Source: Halosegnis marinus (GTDB lineage: Archaea; Halobacteriota; Halobacteria; Halobacteriales; Haloarculaceae). From it: a stretch of DNA of 64,000 nucleotides. Shown in pieces: positions 43,966-54,489 of the stretch (the stretch's first letter is position 1; the number at the start of each line of letters is the position of its first letter). Position numbers and translations under genes: made by a program. The DNA is taken from NCBI RefSeq assembly GCF_029338355.1, contig NZ_CP119803.1, forward strand, positions 99,479 through 163,478, given 5' to 3'. The notes below the pieces were generated by a model, which worked only from the letters and a program-made list of their open reading frames with translations, searched no databases and had not been told where the DNA came from.

Positions 43966-44400
43966 TCATTCAGTGAGTGTCCATCCCATTTCCGCTGCGG
44001 TGACACCATGCTCCCGCAGGAACCGACGCTGCCGGTCCGCTGGCCAACTGTCGCCATACTCTCGTGCGGAGCGCATTCGCTTGCCATCTGCCTCACCCAT
44101 GTGCCGATTGTCCCGCCTGTTCCGGCCTTGTTGCTTCCCCGATTGTTTCGATTTGCCCGGTGGCTGCTTGCTTTGATTTGGGGAGTCAGCCTTCCCCTGC
44201 CTTTGTCTCCGATTACGTTCTACCCTTCGTTCGTGTTGGGCTCGGCGTTCACCCTTCGACAACGGGATTTCAATGTCGTCTTCCGGGTTGAAGCTCGCGC
44301 CATCTTGCCGATCATGATGCGTGCCCTGCGAGTCGCCGACAGTCCCCGGCATCGACTCCCCAATCCCGAAGCTTGGATACCGCTTTTTCCGATCACCCAT
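43966..44400 (-). CDS. Basic low-complexity protein
   Basis: 144 residues, rich in Arg, Lys, Gln and Gly (for example QSKQPPGKSKQSGKQQGRN), likely disordered and nucleic-acid-binding. A short C-terminal segment ends in REHGVTAAEMGWTLTE. Transcribed upstream of the helicase gene with about 80 bp between. No family is recognised. Confidence 0.45.
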   Translation of the reverse strand: MGDRKKRYPSFGIGESMPGTVGDSQGTHHDRQDGASFNPEDDIEIPLSKGERRAQHERRVERNRRQRQGKADSPNQSKQPPGKSKQSGKQQGRNRRDNRHMGEADGKRMRSAREYGDSWPADRQRRFLREHGVTAAEMGWTLTE

Positions 44401-44858
44401 GGCCGCCCGAAGCGAGATGACATCATAAGTATATCTGCCGTTACACGATTTTGTTGCCTCAAAAACACCTAGTTTAGCTAATCAATCTTGGCAAGTTGAC
44501 GAATATGGGGCTACGCTTCCTCCTCTCGTGATCCCATACAGATGACGGACGACAGCTGGTGTTGACGACGCCACAGCCGCATCCGGCGAAGAGGTGACCA
44601 GCGACGACCCGGAAGGTACGATTTGTCCACTACGATTAGCGCGCCCTCGAACAGTAGCAGTCTATGAGTCAATTTCCCCCGTTCTTTCCCCATCAGCATC
44701 CATCTTGCTCAAGTGATCAGGACTGTTGCCCTCCCTGCCGTCTGGATTCTCCTTGGAATCAACCTGGTCGTTGAACGACGCTACCGTGACGATCCATCAG
44801 TGATGATCCGGTATATCTGAGGATTACGACTCTTCAGGATGACTATCGGTTGACTCGG
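44401..44858. other. Gene-free stretch
   Basis: 458 bp between the basic protein and the first DUF499-associated gene. A 62-codon minus-strand frame (44511-44699) has no recognisable features. No hairpin, repeat or remnant of a mobile element was identified. Confidence 0.4.
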
Positions 44859-45260
44859 CTAGCGGCTAAAACGGACTCGTGAGCCAGCTGTGGTCATCTG
44901 CTTGGGCTTCCACCTGTCGTCCGAACACATCGCGAAGGGGATAGGGGTGCCATCGACCCAGAGATCGTACTCGTTGCCGCGATCGCTGCGGTGGATGTCT
45001 GCCTCGACGGCAAACTGGATGATCGGTGAGTCAGCGTGTTCGAGATCATCGCCCTTGCGATCCATCGTGCGCCGAAGCTCCGTGATGAAGTCCGGTCGCG
45101 TAAAAGCGGATTCAAGATTGACGACCGTCACCTGCGTGGGGAGATCATCGTCCTCGAGGAGCTCGACAAACGCATCCACAGGAAACTGCGTCGGAAACGT
45201 CTCATACTGCTCCCGTTCGACGATATTGTAGACGCCCGGGATCTGGCCGCGTTTCGGCAT
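44859..45260 (-). CDS. Uncharacterised protein downstream of the DUF499 ATPase
   Basis: 133 residues. FPTQFPVDAFVELLEDDDLP and TVVNLESAFTRPDFITELRR suggest a compact alpha/beta domain. It is followed by a beta strand pair (DYDLWVDGTPIPFAM-like). It is the last gene of the ATPase/methylase transcription unit, 76 bp after the ATPase. Probably a small subunit of the defence complex; no motif is firm. Confidence 0.55.
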   Translation of the reverse strand: MPKRGQIPGVYNIVEREQYETFPTQFPVDAFVELLEDDDLPTQVTVVNLESAFTRPDFITELRRTMDRKGDDLEHADSPIIQFAVEADIHRSDRGNEYDLWVDGTPIPFAMCSDDRWKPKQMTTAGSRVRFSR

Positions 45261-45336
45261 GATGATTGATTAGAATATCTGTGGGGGCTCGAATGAAGGT
45301 ACCGGTGGCGAGTGGCGATGTGGGGACGGTGGGCGA

Positions 45337-48300
45337 CTACTCTTTCGTGAATTCAGCGTCGACGATGATACTGTGGGCGTCGTCACTGAGCCCTTCGAAA
45401 AACGCTGTCAGCTCGGCCGCGGGTTGGTTCGCCTCAAGTGCGAGCTCGATCGTCGTATGTTCCACCGTGGCCGTGTCCTGGAGCTCGGCCGGCAGGCCCC
45501 ATCCTCGGGGAGGGTGAATTCGATCGTCGCGTGGTTGACCGATCCCTCGTCCTGTTCTCGGTTCCACTTGTCGCGGAGATCGGCCGCCGAGCCCCCGTTG
45601 TAGTGGAATTCCCAGATGAGCTCCTCGTCGGACTTGGGCGTGCTAAACGGATAACCGGGCATCCACTGGCCGGGATCCGTCGACCCGTTGTTCGCGATGA
45701 CATACGCCGGGTCGCTGTCGGTCCCGAGATGCTGTAGCAGATACGTCTTGATCGCAGCCTCGGGAGCGGAGCTGCCAAAACGGGTGTGCAAGTCGTCGAT
45801 GGTGAAATTGGTGTCCGAGTCAAGCGAGCCGATGTAATCGTCGATCTCGGCTGCGATCGCGCCGGAAACACTCGGCACGATCGTCATCTCGAACACATCC
45901 CGATCGCCGAGGGAGTCGACATAGCCGTTCTCCGTGCGGAGGAGATGCTGCTCGCTGAGGAGCGTCATCACGGCCTCCGTGACTGCTTGCTCTGTGTCCT
46001 CGGCGGGGAGATACACGCTCGTGTCGCCACGGATCGCTCGAAGAACGGCCTCTACTGACGCTTCCCCAGTGTCGTCGATCGCCTCACGCAGCCGCTCGGC
46101 CACTGCCGACGGGCCGATCTGTGTGGCACGCGAGACATCCCGAACGGTACCGTCCAGCTGGGGTTCATCGAGGAGCTCTGCCCCCCTGGCGATCACGTAG
46201 CCGTCGTCGTTCGTCAGCCGGCCGATCGCCATGAACAACAGATCCTTTTCGTCGCCCTCGATCCGGACTTGGGTCTTCGAGGTGAGTGTGTTGTAGTAGT
46301 CGCCGATCGCGAGCTCCGTTGTCCCGGCGGAAAACTGCCCGCGGATGTCATCGATCACATCGTCGATCTCCCAGACATCGATGTCGGCCTCAAGCACGAG
46401 CTTCGTCTGGGGCGTCAGCTGATCGAGATCGGTGCTAAAGCCGTCTGTCGGCGTGTGGAGCAAAATGGGCTTGTCAACGAGGCCGCCGTTCTTCGCGGCA
46501 TCGAGGACATCGCCAGTGCCGCCGGGGATCGGGAGCGCTGGCTTGGTGAGGAACTCCTCGTAGATAGCCTGGATTGTCGTCTCGCCCTTGCGTTCAAGCA
46601 GATCTTCTGCGATCGGCCAGATGTGTGACTCGAGATCGAACGGGTCGGCCGCGGCCTCGTCGATGAGCGTCTTGGCGCTGTACTCGTCCTTATCCTCGTC
46701 AAGAACAAACACGTCCAGCTGCATCGGCGTCGCCATCTCGAATTCATTCAGCAAGTCATCGCCATCGATGACGTCTCCGTACGCGAGCCGAAGCTCCTTG
46801 CGGAGCTCCTGCTCTTCTTGCTCTTTCATGTTCTTGATCCGGGCTCGGATCCCATCATCGAGGCCCTGGTCGGCGAGCACCTGGCGAGCACCCTCAACGT
46901 AGCGCGCCTTGTCGATGTAGCGGGTGCCCGATTCGATCGCATCGCCTTCGTTCGGTTGGACGAAGATGAACGTGTTACGCCAGGAACGCCCACGGCCGTC
47001 GTTTGTGATAACCGCACGGACGCGTTCCGGCGTCCACTCCTCACTGTGGATAATCACCTTCACCTGGTTGGTGTCGGGAATCTTCGAGAGCTCATCCGGG
47101 CGGAAGCCGACGGTGTAGGAATGCGGCCCGAAGAGCTCGCTGACCATATCCGCGATTTCGCCTTTGGCGGCCCGTTCGGAGACATCGCTGGCTGCATTGC
47201 GAATCAGCGCGTTCGGGTTCCGCTTATCACGAATCGCATACTTGCCGTTCAGCTTGTGGAGGTGCCAGGCGACACCGTGGATCTGCTCAAGCTGGATGTA
47301 GATATCCGAGATCCGGTTGTTCGTCTGGTAGGTCCCCATGACGATCTCGGACACGTCCGCGCCCTCACCCTGGCTGTCGTTGAGCGAGTAGAGGAGGATC
47401 GTGTTCAGGATCCGCCGGCCGAAGTCGATACTCGCATCCAGCCGCTTGATATCGTTGACACAGGCGGTCGGGCGGGCGAAGTCGATTTTGATGAGCTCGT
47501 CTTCGAACTGCTCGGCGTCGATATCGCCGTGAGTGATGAGATCCGTCTGGTCCTGCAGCTCCAAGAGCAGCGTCGAGAACAGATAGATCATCCCGCGAGT
47601 GTTTTGGTTCTCATCGCCGGCATAGTACCGCGACTCGAGCGTCTCGATGAGCGCCGGATGGAACGGGTACAGCTCCAGCATCTCGTCGCGCGTGACGGCC
47701 TCATCGTCGACGTAATCCGAGCGGTGGTACGCCTCGAGATAGCCGTCGATGATGTCGCTCGCGGGCCCTTCCTCGACCCCGTCGATCAAGCGGTGGAGGA
47801 GGACATCTTCCTTGCTCACCTTACTGTCCATGTTCACCTGGACTGCATCCTCCCGATTGAGGATATCATGGACTTTGGAGCCGCGGCGAAGCACCGAGGC
47901 AATGGTGAACAGATCGAGCGACTCGATCGCTGTCGCCTCCATGAGGGCCTGGAGGAACCCCCGGTTTGCGGACTCTAGGTCTTTGTCCAGGGTGTCAAAC
48001 CAGTCTTCGAGCTCGTCGATGATGAACGCGACCGTCCGATCGCCAACGGCCTCCTGGATGGTCTTGATGTCCGGGTAGCCGCCGGTATCGAAGTCACCGG
48101 GGTCGGCATCGAGGCCTTCGAAGAATGGCTCCCACAGGTAGTCATAGTCGTTGTTCTCGTACTGCATCGCGACGGTGATCGCCGTCGCATCCTCGGGGAG
48201 CGCCGCCTGGAGCCCGTCGACGTTTCCTTTATCGGCGGCCCACTCGCCGGCGACGCGTGGTGCGGCAAAGCAGTGATACAGCGCCACCATCTGGTGGGAC

Positions 48301-48565
48301 TTCCCGAACCGTACGGCCCGTAGAGTACGTGCGCCTTTCGCGGGTCATCGCCGTTGAGTGAATCACGAAGGATCGAGAGCGTCTCCTGTAGACCCTGGGT
48401 CGTGACCGTCCGCTTGAAGAAGGTATCCGCATCCGCCTCAAATTCGTCCTCGTCGTCGATATTATAGAGTTTGACCTGGCCATCAATGCGGCCCTCCTCC
48501 CGGAGCTCCTCGCTGAGTGTGACAGTGTCAGCGAGGGTTTGCGTCAGCGAATCCGCGTTTGCCAT
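45337..48565 (-). CDS. DUF499-type P-loop ATPase of a defence system, two frameshifts
   Basis: Reconstructed length about 1076 residues. Walker A GPYGSGKS (83-90), then HQMVALYH; VAFIIDELEDW gives Walker B; YPFHPALIETL and NTRGMIYLFSTLL are the strongest DUF499 signatures. The middle and C-terminus are winged-helix-like and strand-rich. One base is missing in the C3 run 48303-48305, which falls exactly in Walker A, and one in the C4 run 45497-45500 near the C-terminus. DUF499 proteins (relatives of BrxC/PglY) accompany DUF1156 methylases and helicases in antiviral modules. The ATG lies 80 bp after the methylase stop, so both belong to one transcript. Confidence 0.78.
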
Positions 48566-48645
48566 GTAATTGTGTGAACCCGGGCGGGTGCTCGGATAAA
48601 CATGGCGGTCAGCTGGTGCATGAAACGATCCCTCTGGCGATTAGC

Positions 48646-51275
48646 TCACAGATCAGTGGTGTCTCGCTCTGCAAGCAACCGCCGGTATGTTTCGTCGCCA
48701 GTGGCATCTGCCAGGCGACTGGCGAGCGCTTGGAGGCCCTCATCGTCGCGCCACGCATCGAGCTGGGGCTGGAGTGACTCGCCACGCTCGAAGCGCCGCC
48801 GTAGGAACTGCAGCTTCACGAGCGGGGTCACGTTCGTCTCGTTCGCGACACAGTGGTCGACATAGCGGATGCGGGCGGGCGCATCCCACGTACCGAGCTG
48901 GGGGCCCTCAGGTGACTCGATGATGAGGCGACGCTGTTGGAGCGTGTCCATGTCGACGTTTGTCCCCCGGATGCTGTCATGAACGGCGGCGATGTCGTCG
49001 GGCATGTCGTCGAGTAGATCGAGGAAGATGTCCGTTGCGGTGAGCTCACCGGCGTCTTCGATCAGCGTAAACATGGCCTCGACAACTGCCCTGGCATCCA
49101 TAGGCTCGCCGTCCTGTTCGATCCGGCCTGCATGCTCGCTGTAGCGGCGCAGACACGCACCAAGTTCTAGGACGCCCCGCTCACCCTGGGAGAGTGAGCG
49201 TTCGCGCTCGAGCGTTTCTCGAAGCTCGCCGACGTCTCGATGCATCTCGCGACGAAGGGCTCGCCAGCTGGTCGGGGTCGGTTGCTCGACTCTCGGGACA
49301 GCAACGACAAGCACATCGAATTCAGCATCACTCGCGTCCGTGAAGCTCGGCACGTTCACCGACAGGGGGTACAGCTGCTCGATCGTGAACCCCGCATCAC
49401 AGACGGTGTCAACCAGTGTACCCCACGCTGCCGCGTCGGTGTAGCGATACGTGAAGGCGAGGAGGCCATCATCGGCGAGCTGGCGCTCCATCGTCGCGAA
49501 GGCCTCGGCGAGATCGGCTTCAAAGTCGGATGCGCATTGCTCTGTGAACGGATTCTCGACGATGCTACCCGTGCGTGGGGTCAGCGCCGGCGCAAACGCC
49601 TCGTAGCGATCGCCCAGGAGCTGCCGTTGCCAGACGTAGAAGTAGTCGGCGAGATCCGCATACAGGAGCTGGTCGTAGTAAGGCGGGTCCGTGATGATCA
49701 GATCCACCGGTTCCGAGAGCTCGACATCTCGCATATCGGCTTGGTGGAGCTCACTATCGGTCTTGATGGGCGTGGTGAACCTCGCGGTTGCAGTATCGCC
49801 CTCTGGTGTCAGGTACCGATCCGTGGGGGCATGCGCGTACTCGATGCCATCGCGAACCATCTGGACCGATTTTCGGAACGTGCCCATCCCGTAATCAGTC
49901 CCCCACGGATTGGCCTCGGCTGGACGAGTGACGGGGTCGAACGTGTTCGTCTGGAACAGATCGTTGATGTGGTTCTTAGAGGCCTGGTAGCCGACGAGCA
50001 TCGTGTTGAATCGGAGCATATCAGAAAAGGCGAGCAAGAGATACTCCTGGATGAGCGGCTCCTCGACGTCGTCGATCGCGCGAAGCAGCGTGGCAAGCGC
50101 GAGGAGCTGCCGGTCGTTGTAGCAGTCCGTCCACGCTGTGTACCCGTGTTGGAACAGATCGTTGCCGGAGATCGATGATGCGGCCGTGATCGCTCCTTCG
50201 GGAATCGGGTCATCTGGTACATACTCACGAAGCTCATCGCTGGCGGCCCACTCGTCGGCGGCTGTCTCGTAGCGCTCGCGATCGGCGTCTGAGGCGGCCT
50301 TGTACCCTTTCGCGGGGGAGTCGCGATCGCCATCACACGTCGGACAGTAGTACTCGATCGCGTAGAGACGCTGGCTGTAGCCGCCCTGCTCGGCGACCGC
50401 ATCGGTCACGGGGTACCGTTGGCCGCAGTGACGGCAGGCGTACTCGCCGCCTCCAACGGTCCCCGCCGACGGGTCGAACGTCGTCTCACAGTCCGTGCAG
50501 GTGGTTTCGGCCTCCCAGTCATCAGTGTAGACAAGCGCCTCACAGTCCGGGCAGTGGACCAGATACTCGCCCTTGTGGTCGTACCGACCGTTCGCGACGC
50601 GGCGATCCGAAAAGAGGGGGACTGTGTCACCACACGAGACACAGTCTAACTCTTTCACCCACAGCGCATGCATGACATCAGCCGTGTGGTCGTCACTGGC
50701 GTGGGGGCAGGGTGTCTGATAATGGTTGGTCAGCTCCTCGGCCACCTCGGCTGTGACCGACTCGAAGGCCGCATCGAACGCGTCGAGCTCGACGCTGCTT
50801 GCGCCCAATTGCGTCTTCGTGACAAACCACGCGACGGGATTGAGATCGGTGCCGATCACATCCGCGCCAAAGCGTGCGGCTTCGGTGAGGAACGTGCCAC
50901 CGCCCATGAATGGGTCGTAGACGCGGACATCGTCGATCGTGATGTCGCTGGTGTACCAGGGCCACAGGGCGTCGGGATCAGTCGCAGAGACGGCATCGAT
51001 CGCGCCGGCCAGCGCCGACTCATCGGGGCCGTCAAGCGTTATCTGCCTCCCCTCGCCGTGGATTGTGGTCGCGTCCGCATCGGTGATGAGTCCGTACAGG
51101 GAGATCGCCCGTCCGACACTGCCGAGGCGGCGGGCCCACCATTTGTGCATCGTGTAGATCGGCCGGTAGTGGCGCTTTGCGCGTCGCTCCCGCTCAGCTA
51201 TCGCAGAGATACGCTCGATGGGAAAGCCGCGTTCGAGCGGTCGCCGGCCAGACGCAGAATCATCGGGGGCGACAT
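48646..51275 (-). CDS. DUF1156 DNA methyltransferase, copy 1 (DUF499-linked)
   Basis: About 876 residues once the C/G5 run at 51265-51269 is lengthened by one. The true N-terminus then reads MSPPDDSASGRRPLERGFPIE, followed by the family hallmark YTMHKWWARRLGS. Without correction the frame starts only at MHKWW. SAM motif I is DPFMGGGTFLTEA, the catalytic motif IV LIITDPPYYDQ. Four zinc-ribbon Cys pairs lie between them (CVSC, CPDC, CTDC, CRHCG). DUF1156 enzymes are amino-methylases (usually N6-adenine) that mark host DNA while partner proteins attack unmodified DNA. Heads the unit with the DUF499 ATPase. Confidence 0.82.
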
Positions 51276-51315
51276 AGGTGATATCCGCATGTGGACGCTA
51301 TCCCGTTAAACTGTA

Positions 51316-51333
51316 CCGGGCTTTGACGCCCGG
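51316..51333. promoter_or_regulatory. Palindrome in the divergent promoter of the defence module
   Basis: CCGGGC and GCCCGG arms with a 6-bp spacer, between the methylase start (51275) and the helicase start (51377). A TATA-like GTTATG lies about 28 nt ahead of 51377. Candidate operator for both units. Confidence 0.4.
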
Positions 51334-51376
51334 CCCGAGACGAATCGTTATGTCGGTTGGCTAACTCACGCTTGGT

Positions 51377-53191
51377 ATGCCAGAGTCGGGCGCGGGCGAT
51401 GACTCACGATTCGTGACGGTCGAGCGGACCGACCATATCGCGGAGTCGCTCACCGAATCCGAAGAGGGAGCGTCATCGGACGGTGTCCTCGCCGCGTTTG
51501 CCCGGAGGGTCGCGGCCGGTGAGTCGGACACGGCGCTCCAAGCGCTCGACCAGCTCGATCGGACAGATGTCAAGCTCCTCGAACACCAGGTGAATGCGGC
51601 ATATCGAGCGCTGTTTGAGATGAACGGCACTGCCTTGCTAGCCGATGAGGTTGGCCTGGGGAAGACGATCGAAGTCGGGATGATCCTCAAAGAGATGCAC
51701 CACCGGGACACCTCCGGATCGGTGTTGATCCTGACCCCCGCACAGCTGGCCAAGCAATGGCAAGGTGAGCTGTCGGAGAAATTTGGACTCGAGTATGTCT
51801 GCAATTACGACGATGAGTTTGTGGACTTCGCCACCCATGATCACGTGATCGCGTCGATCGACACGGCGAAAAGCGATCGCCACCGAGAGACCGTGCTTGC
51901 GCGCGACTGGGACGTCCTTGTGTTGGATGAGGCCCACTACGTGAAAAACGAGGAGACGGAGCGGTACTCACTGATCGACCAGCTGCGCTATCGGTATGCG
52001 TTTTTCCTCACGGCGACACCGATCCAAAACGAGCTGACGGATCTGTACAATATCATCTCGTTGCTGCGCCCGGGGCTGTTCGGCACACGAGACGTCTTCC
52101 ACAACTACTTCGTCGACACGAATGACACGCTGGTCAACACTGAGGAGCTTCAGCGACGGCTCGGGCAGGTGATGATCCGAAACCGTCGCGCGGAGACAGA
52201 TATCGACTTCACCGATCGCCATATCGACACGCGTACGTTTCCGCCGACCCCGGCCGAGCGCGAACTATACGAGCTTGTAACGGAGTACGTGACGGGTGCG
52301 TATAGCCAGGATCAGGGGCAGAAGCTCGTGTTGATGCTCCTCCAGAAGGAGGTGGTTAGCAGTCCGGCGGCGCTTCGTGGAACTATTCAAAAGCAGCTCC
52401 ATGACCAGGAGCATCTCGACTCACGTGACGATCTCCGGTCGATTCTGGATGCGATCGATGCGATCGAGACAAACACGAAACAACAGCGCCTCACCGATAT
52501 CATCGACCAGGCCCGTGAGACGGTCGACAAGGGGCGTGTGATCGTCTTTACCCAATTCCGGGCCACGCAGGCCACACTGCTTGCGGGGCTCGCAGACGCT
52601 GGCTACACCACACACGCGTTCCACGGTGGCCATTCAAGCGCGGAAAAGGAGACGATCGTCGCGGATTTCGAGCGCGAGGGTGGCATTCTCGTCTCGACGG
52701 ACGCCATGAACGAGGGCCGAAACCTCCAGTTTTGCAATATTATGGTGAACTACGATCTGCCGTGGAACCCGATGAAGGTCGAACAGCGAATTGGGCGAAT
52801 TCATCGGATCGGCCAGGATCGCGACGTCTACGTGTTCAATATGGCGCTTGAAGGGACGATCGAAGAGTACGTACTTGAGCGACTGTACAGCAAGATCGAT
52901 CTGTTCCAACAGACGGTGGGCGAGCTCAGTACGATCCTTTCGGGGCTTGAGCAATCCGGCCAGAGCTTCGAGGACGCAATCTTCGAGCGGCTCCTCGATG
53001 CTGGGTCGCAGATCGAATTAGAGAACGACTTCGACGCAATGGCCGTCGATCTGAGCGAACAACAGGAGCTTGCCTCGAAAATGGCCGAATTCAACGATGG
53101 CGTGTTTGCGGGGTTCGATCTGGGTGCGGATCGTGATATGCCGGCGGGTGGGGTAGCAGGGGCTCAAACACGGTTGGGTGATCACGAGTGA
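51377..53191 (+). CDS. SNF2/DEAD-like helicase of the DUF499-DUF1156 system
   Basis: 604 residues. SF2 Swi2/Snf2 motifs: ADEVGLGKTIE (about 89-99), DVLVLDEAHYVK (about 180), FLTATPIQNE (about 213), FTQFRATQATLL, then QRIGRIHRIGQDRDVYVF (about 468). A C-terminal extension of about 90 residues is acidic. Such motors pair with COG1743-type methylases in predicted antiviral modules and may drive DNA translocation or complex remodelling at unmodified DNA. Its last 4 bp overlap the next gene. Confidence 0.82.
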   Translation: MPESGAGDDSRFVTVERTDHIAESLTESEEGASSDGVLAAFARRVAAGESDTALQALDQLDRTDVKLLEHQVNAAYRALFEMNGTALLADEVGLGKTIEVGMILKEMHHRDTSGSVLILTPAQLAKQWQGELSEKFGLEYVCNYDDEFVDFATHDHVIASIDTAKSDRHRETVLARDWDVLVLDEAHYVKNEETERYSLIDQLRYRYAFFLTATPIQNELTDLYNIISLLRPGLFGTRDVFHNYFVDTNDTLVNTEELQRRLGQVMIRNRRAETDIDFTDRHIDTRTFPPTPAERELYELVTEYVTGAYSQDQGQKLVLMLLQKEVVSSPAALRGTIQKQLHDQEHLDSRDDLRSILDAIDAIETNTKQQRLTDIIDQARETVDKGRVIVFTQFRATQATLLAGLADAGYTTHAFHGGHSSAEKETIVADFEREGGILVSTDAMNEGRNLQFCNIMVNYDLPWNPMKVEQRIGRIHRIGQDRDVYVFNMALEGTIEEYVLERLYSKIDLFQQTVGELSTILSGLEQSGQSFEDAIFERLLDAGSQIELENDFDAMAVDLSEQQELASKMAEFNDGVFAGFDLGADRDMPAGGVAGAQTRLGDHE

Positions 53192-54384
53192 GTCCACGAC
53201 AAGCGACTGTCGATGGAGACCGCGCGCTTGAGCGCTCGCCCACGCATGTGAAGCAGGTATTGCGTGCGGTGTGTGTGGGCGCCGATGTCGAGCTTGTCGA
53301 GGGGGAGCCTACATGGACGGTTCGCGGGGCTGGTGAGTCGCTGCCGGCGCCACTCGCAGAGCGGCTTGCTGCCGCTACGGGCGAGATCGAGCTGTGGCTA
53401 ACGCCAGGAGAGGAGGAACCTACAGGGCCGAACCAATACGACTGCACACCCGAATCGACCCTTGCAGGGGCGCTGTTAGACTCGGTTGGCGCTGGGCCGC
53501 CGTGTGCGATACCGCTCTCTGAATCAGTGCTCGATGAGCCAGTGCCTGAGTGGATCGACGCCTCCTCGCTGTCGGTAGTGGATCGGAAGTTTTCACCGTA
53601 CTTCACGAAACAGGGCGTCTGGTGTCTGGTCGAAGTGTCGATCGAGACGGTCAGTGAATTCGAGCGGGACTTCCTGGTGAGTGTTGGAGTGGATGCTGAC
53701 ACAGGGGAGCCGTTGCCGTTGCTGGCCGAGGTGGGGGATGTGGTCACACAGTCGCCCGCACATCCGGGCGTAACCGAATCGGAGCCGACAACTGTTGATG
53801 CGGAGGTGTTTGCAGCCGCTCACGAGCGGGCGCATGCAGTGACTGAAGCAACGGTTGACGAGATCCAAGAGCAAGCCGGGAACGCTGCAGGTGTTGAATT
53901 CGAGGAGTATCTGGAGGTGCAAGCAGAGCGACTCGAGACGCTTCGCAAGGAACGCGAACGGCTTGACGAAGAGCTTGCCTCAATTCGATCGGCACTAGAG
54001 GCGGCAACAGAGCGAGCCGAGCGGTTAGAGCTGTTGGACGATCAGGAAACTCGCCAGGAGGAGCGTTCCGATGTGGTTGCAGAGCTAACTGAACTCGAGG
54101 AGGCTCGACGAGATGGATTCCCGGCGTATCAACAGAAAATCCGGAACCGGCACCGAATCAACGCCGAGTATACGATCGTCGCGTCGCTCGTGATCCCGTA
54201 CCAGAAGGGCGATCTCGAGCTGACGGTGACCGATGGGGCGGAAACGTGTGTAGTTTCGCAGATCTACGGACACGAGGCAGCGTTCTTCGAGGCACCGTCG
54301 TGTGGGCGGTGTGGAGAGACCCTTGGTGCGGGTGGGGCGAGGATCGTTGAGGGGGAGCTGCGCGGGCTGGATTGTGGGTGTTAG
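53188..54384 (+). CDS. Coiled-coil and zinc-ribbon partner of the SNF2 helicase
   Basis: 398 residues from a GTG overlapping the helicase stop by 4 bp. An N-terminal beta-rich domain (about 15-200), a coiled coil (about 240-330: LETLRKERERLDEELASIR), a strand-rich segment and a C-terminal zinc-like ribbon (CGRCGETLG ... LDCGC). No named family. The translational coupling says it forms a complex with the helicase; a sensor or targeting subunit is the obvious guess. Confidence 0.65.
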   Translation: MSPRQATVDGDRALERSPTHVKQVLRAVCVGADVELVEGEPTWTVRGAGESLPAPLAERLAAATGEIELWLTPGEEEPTGPNQYDCTPESTLAGALLDSVGAGPPCAIPLSESVLDEPVPEWIDASSLSVVDRKFSPYFTKQGVWCLVEVSIETVSEFERDFLVSVGVDADTGEPLPLLAEVGDVVTQSPAHPGVTESEPTTVDAEVFAAAHERAHAVTEATVDEIQEQAGNAAGVEFEEYLEVQAERLETLRKERERLDEELASIRSALEAATERAERLELLDDQETRQEERSDVVAELTELEEARRDGFPAYQQKIRNRHRINAEYTIVASLVIPYQKGDLELTVTDGAETCVVSQIYGHEAAFFEAPSCGRCGETLGAGGARIVEGELRGLDCGC

Positions 54385-54392
54385 GGGCATTC

Positions 54393-54411
54393 GTTCGTAG
54401 TGGCTACGAAC
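54393..54411. repeat. Palindromic element GTTCGTA-N5-TACGAAC, copy 3
   Basis: GTTCGTAG, TGG, CTACGAAC, 8 bp after the stop of the partner gene and before the distal end of the CRISPR array. Same 19-bp core as the origin copies at 17205 and 17295. Confidence 0.6.
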
Positions 54412-54427
54412 ACGATGGTGCTTGTCA

Positions 54428-54441
54428 CACCTGTACAGGTG
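54428..54441. repeat. Perfect 14-bp palindrome
   Basis: CACCTGTACAGGTG, between the defence genes and the CRISPR array. It could be a regulator site. Confidence 0.4.
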
Positions 54442-54489
54442 CATCTATACCACTCAGACACAGAAACCGGTGCGGCAACCGGCTTCGAA

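Noticed and set aside
44511..44699. 62-codon minus-strand frame in the 44.4-44.9 kb gap
   Set aside because: No overlap with neighbours, no motif, odd composition; too weak to call a gene.
46818..47978. 386-codon plus-strand frame opposite the DUF499 ATPase
   Set aside because: Shadow of the ATPase; no motif and wrong composition.
18458..48565. Programmed frameshifting to explain split genes
   Set aside because: No slippery heptamer with downstream structure was seen, the breaks hit unrelated proteins at catalytic sites, and most repair by one base in a G/C run.
44859..54384. Naming the island a BREX system
   Set aside because: The ATPase signatures (YPFHPALIETL, NTRGMIYLF) fit DUF499 better, and no PglZ, BrxL, BrxA or BrxB was recognised in the window.
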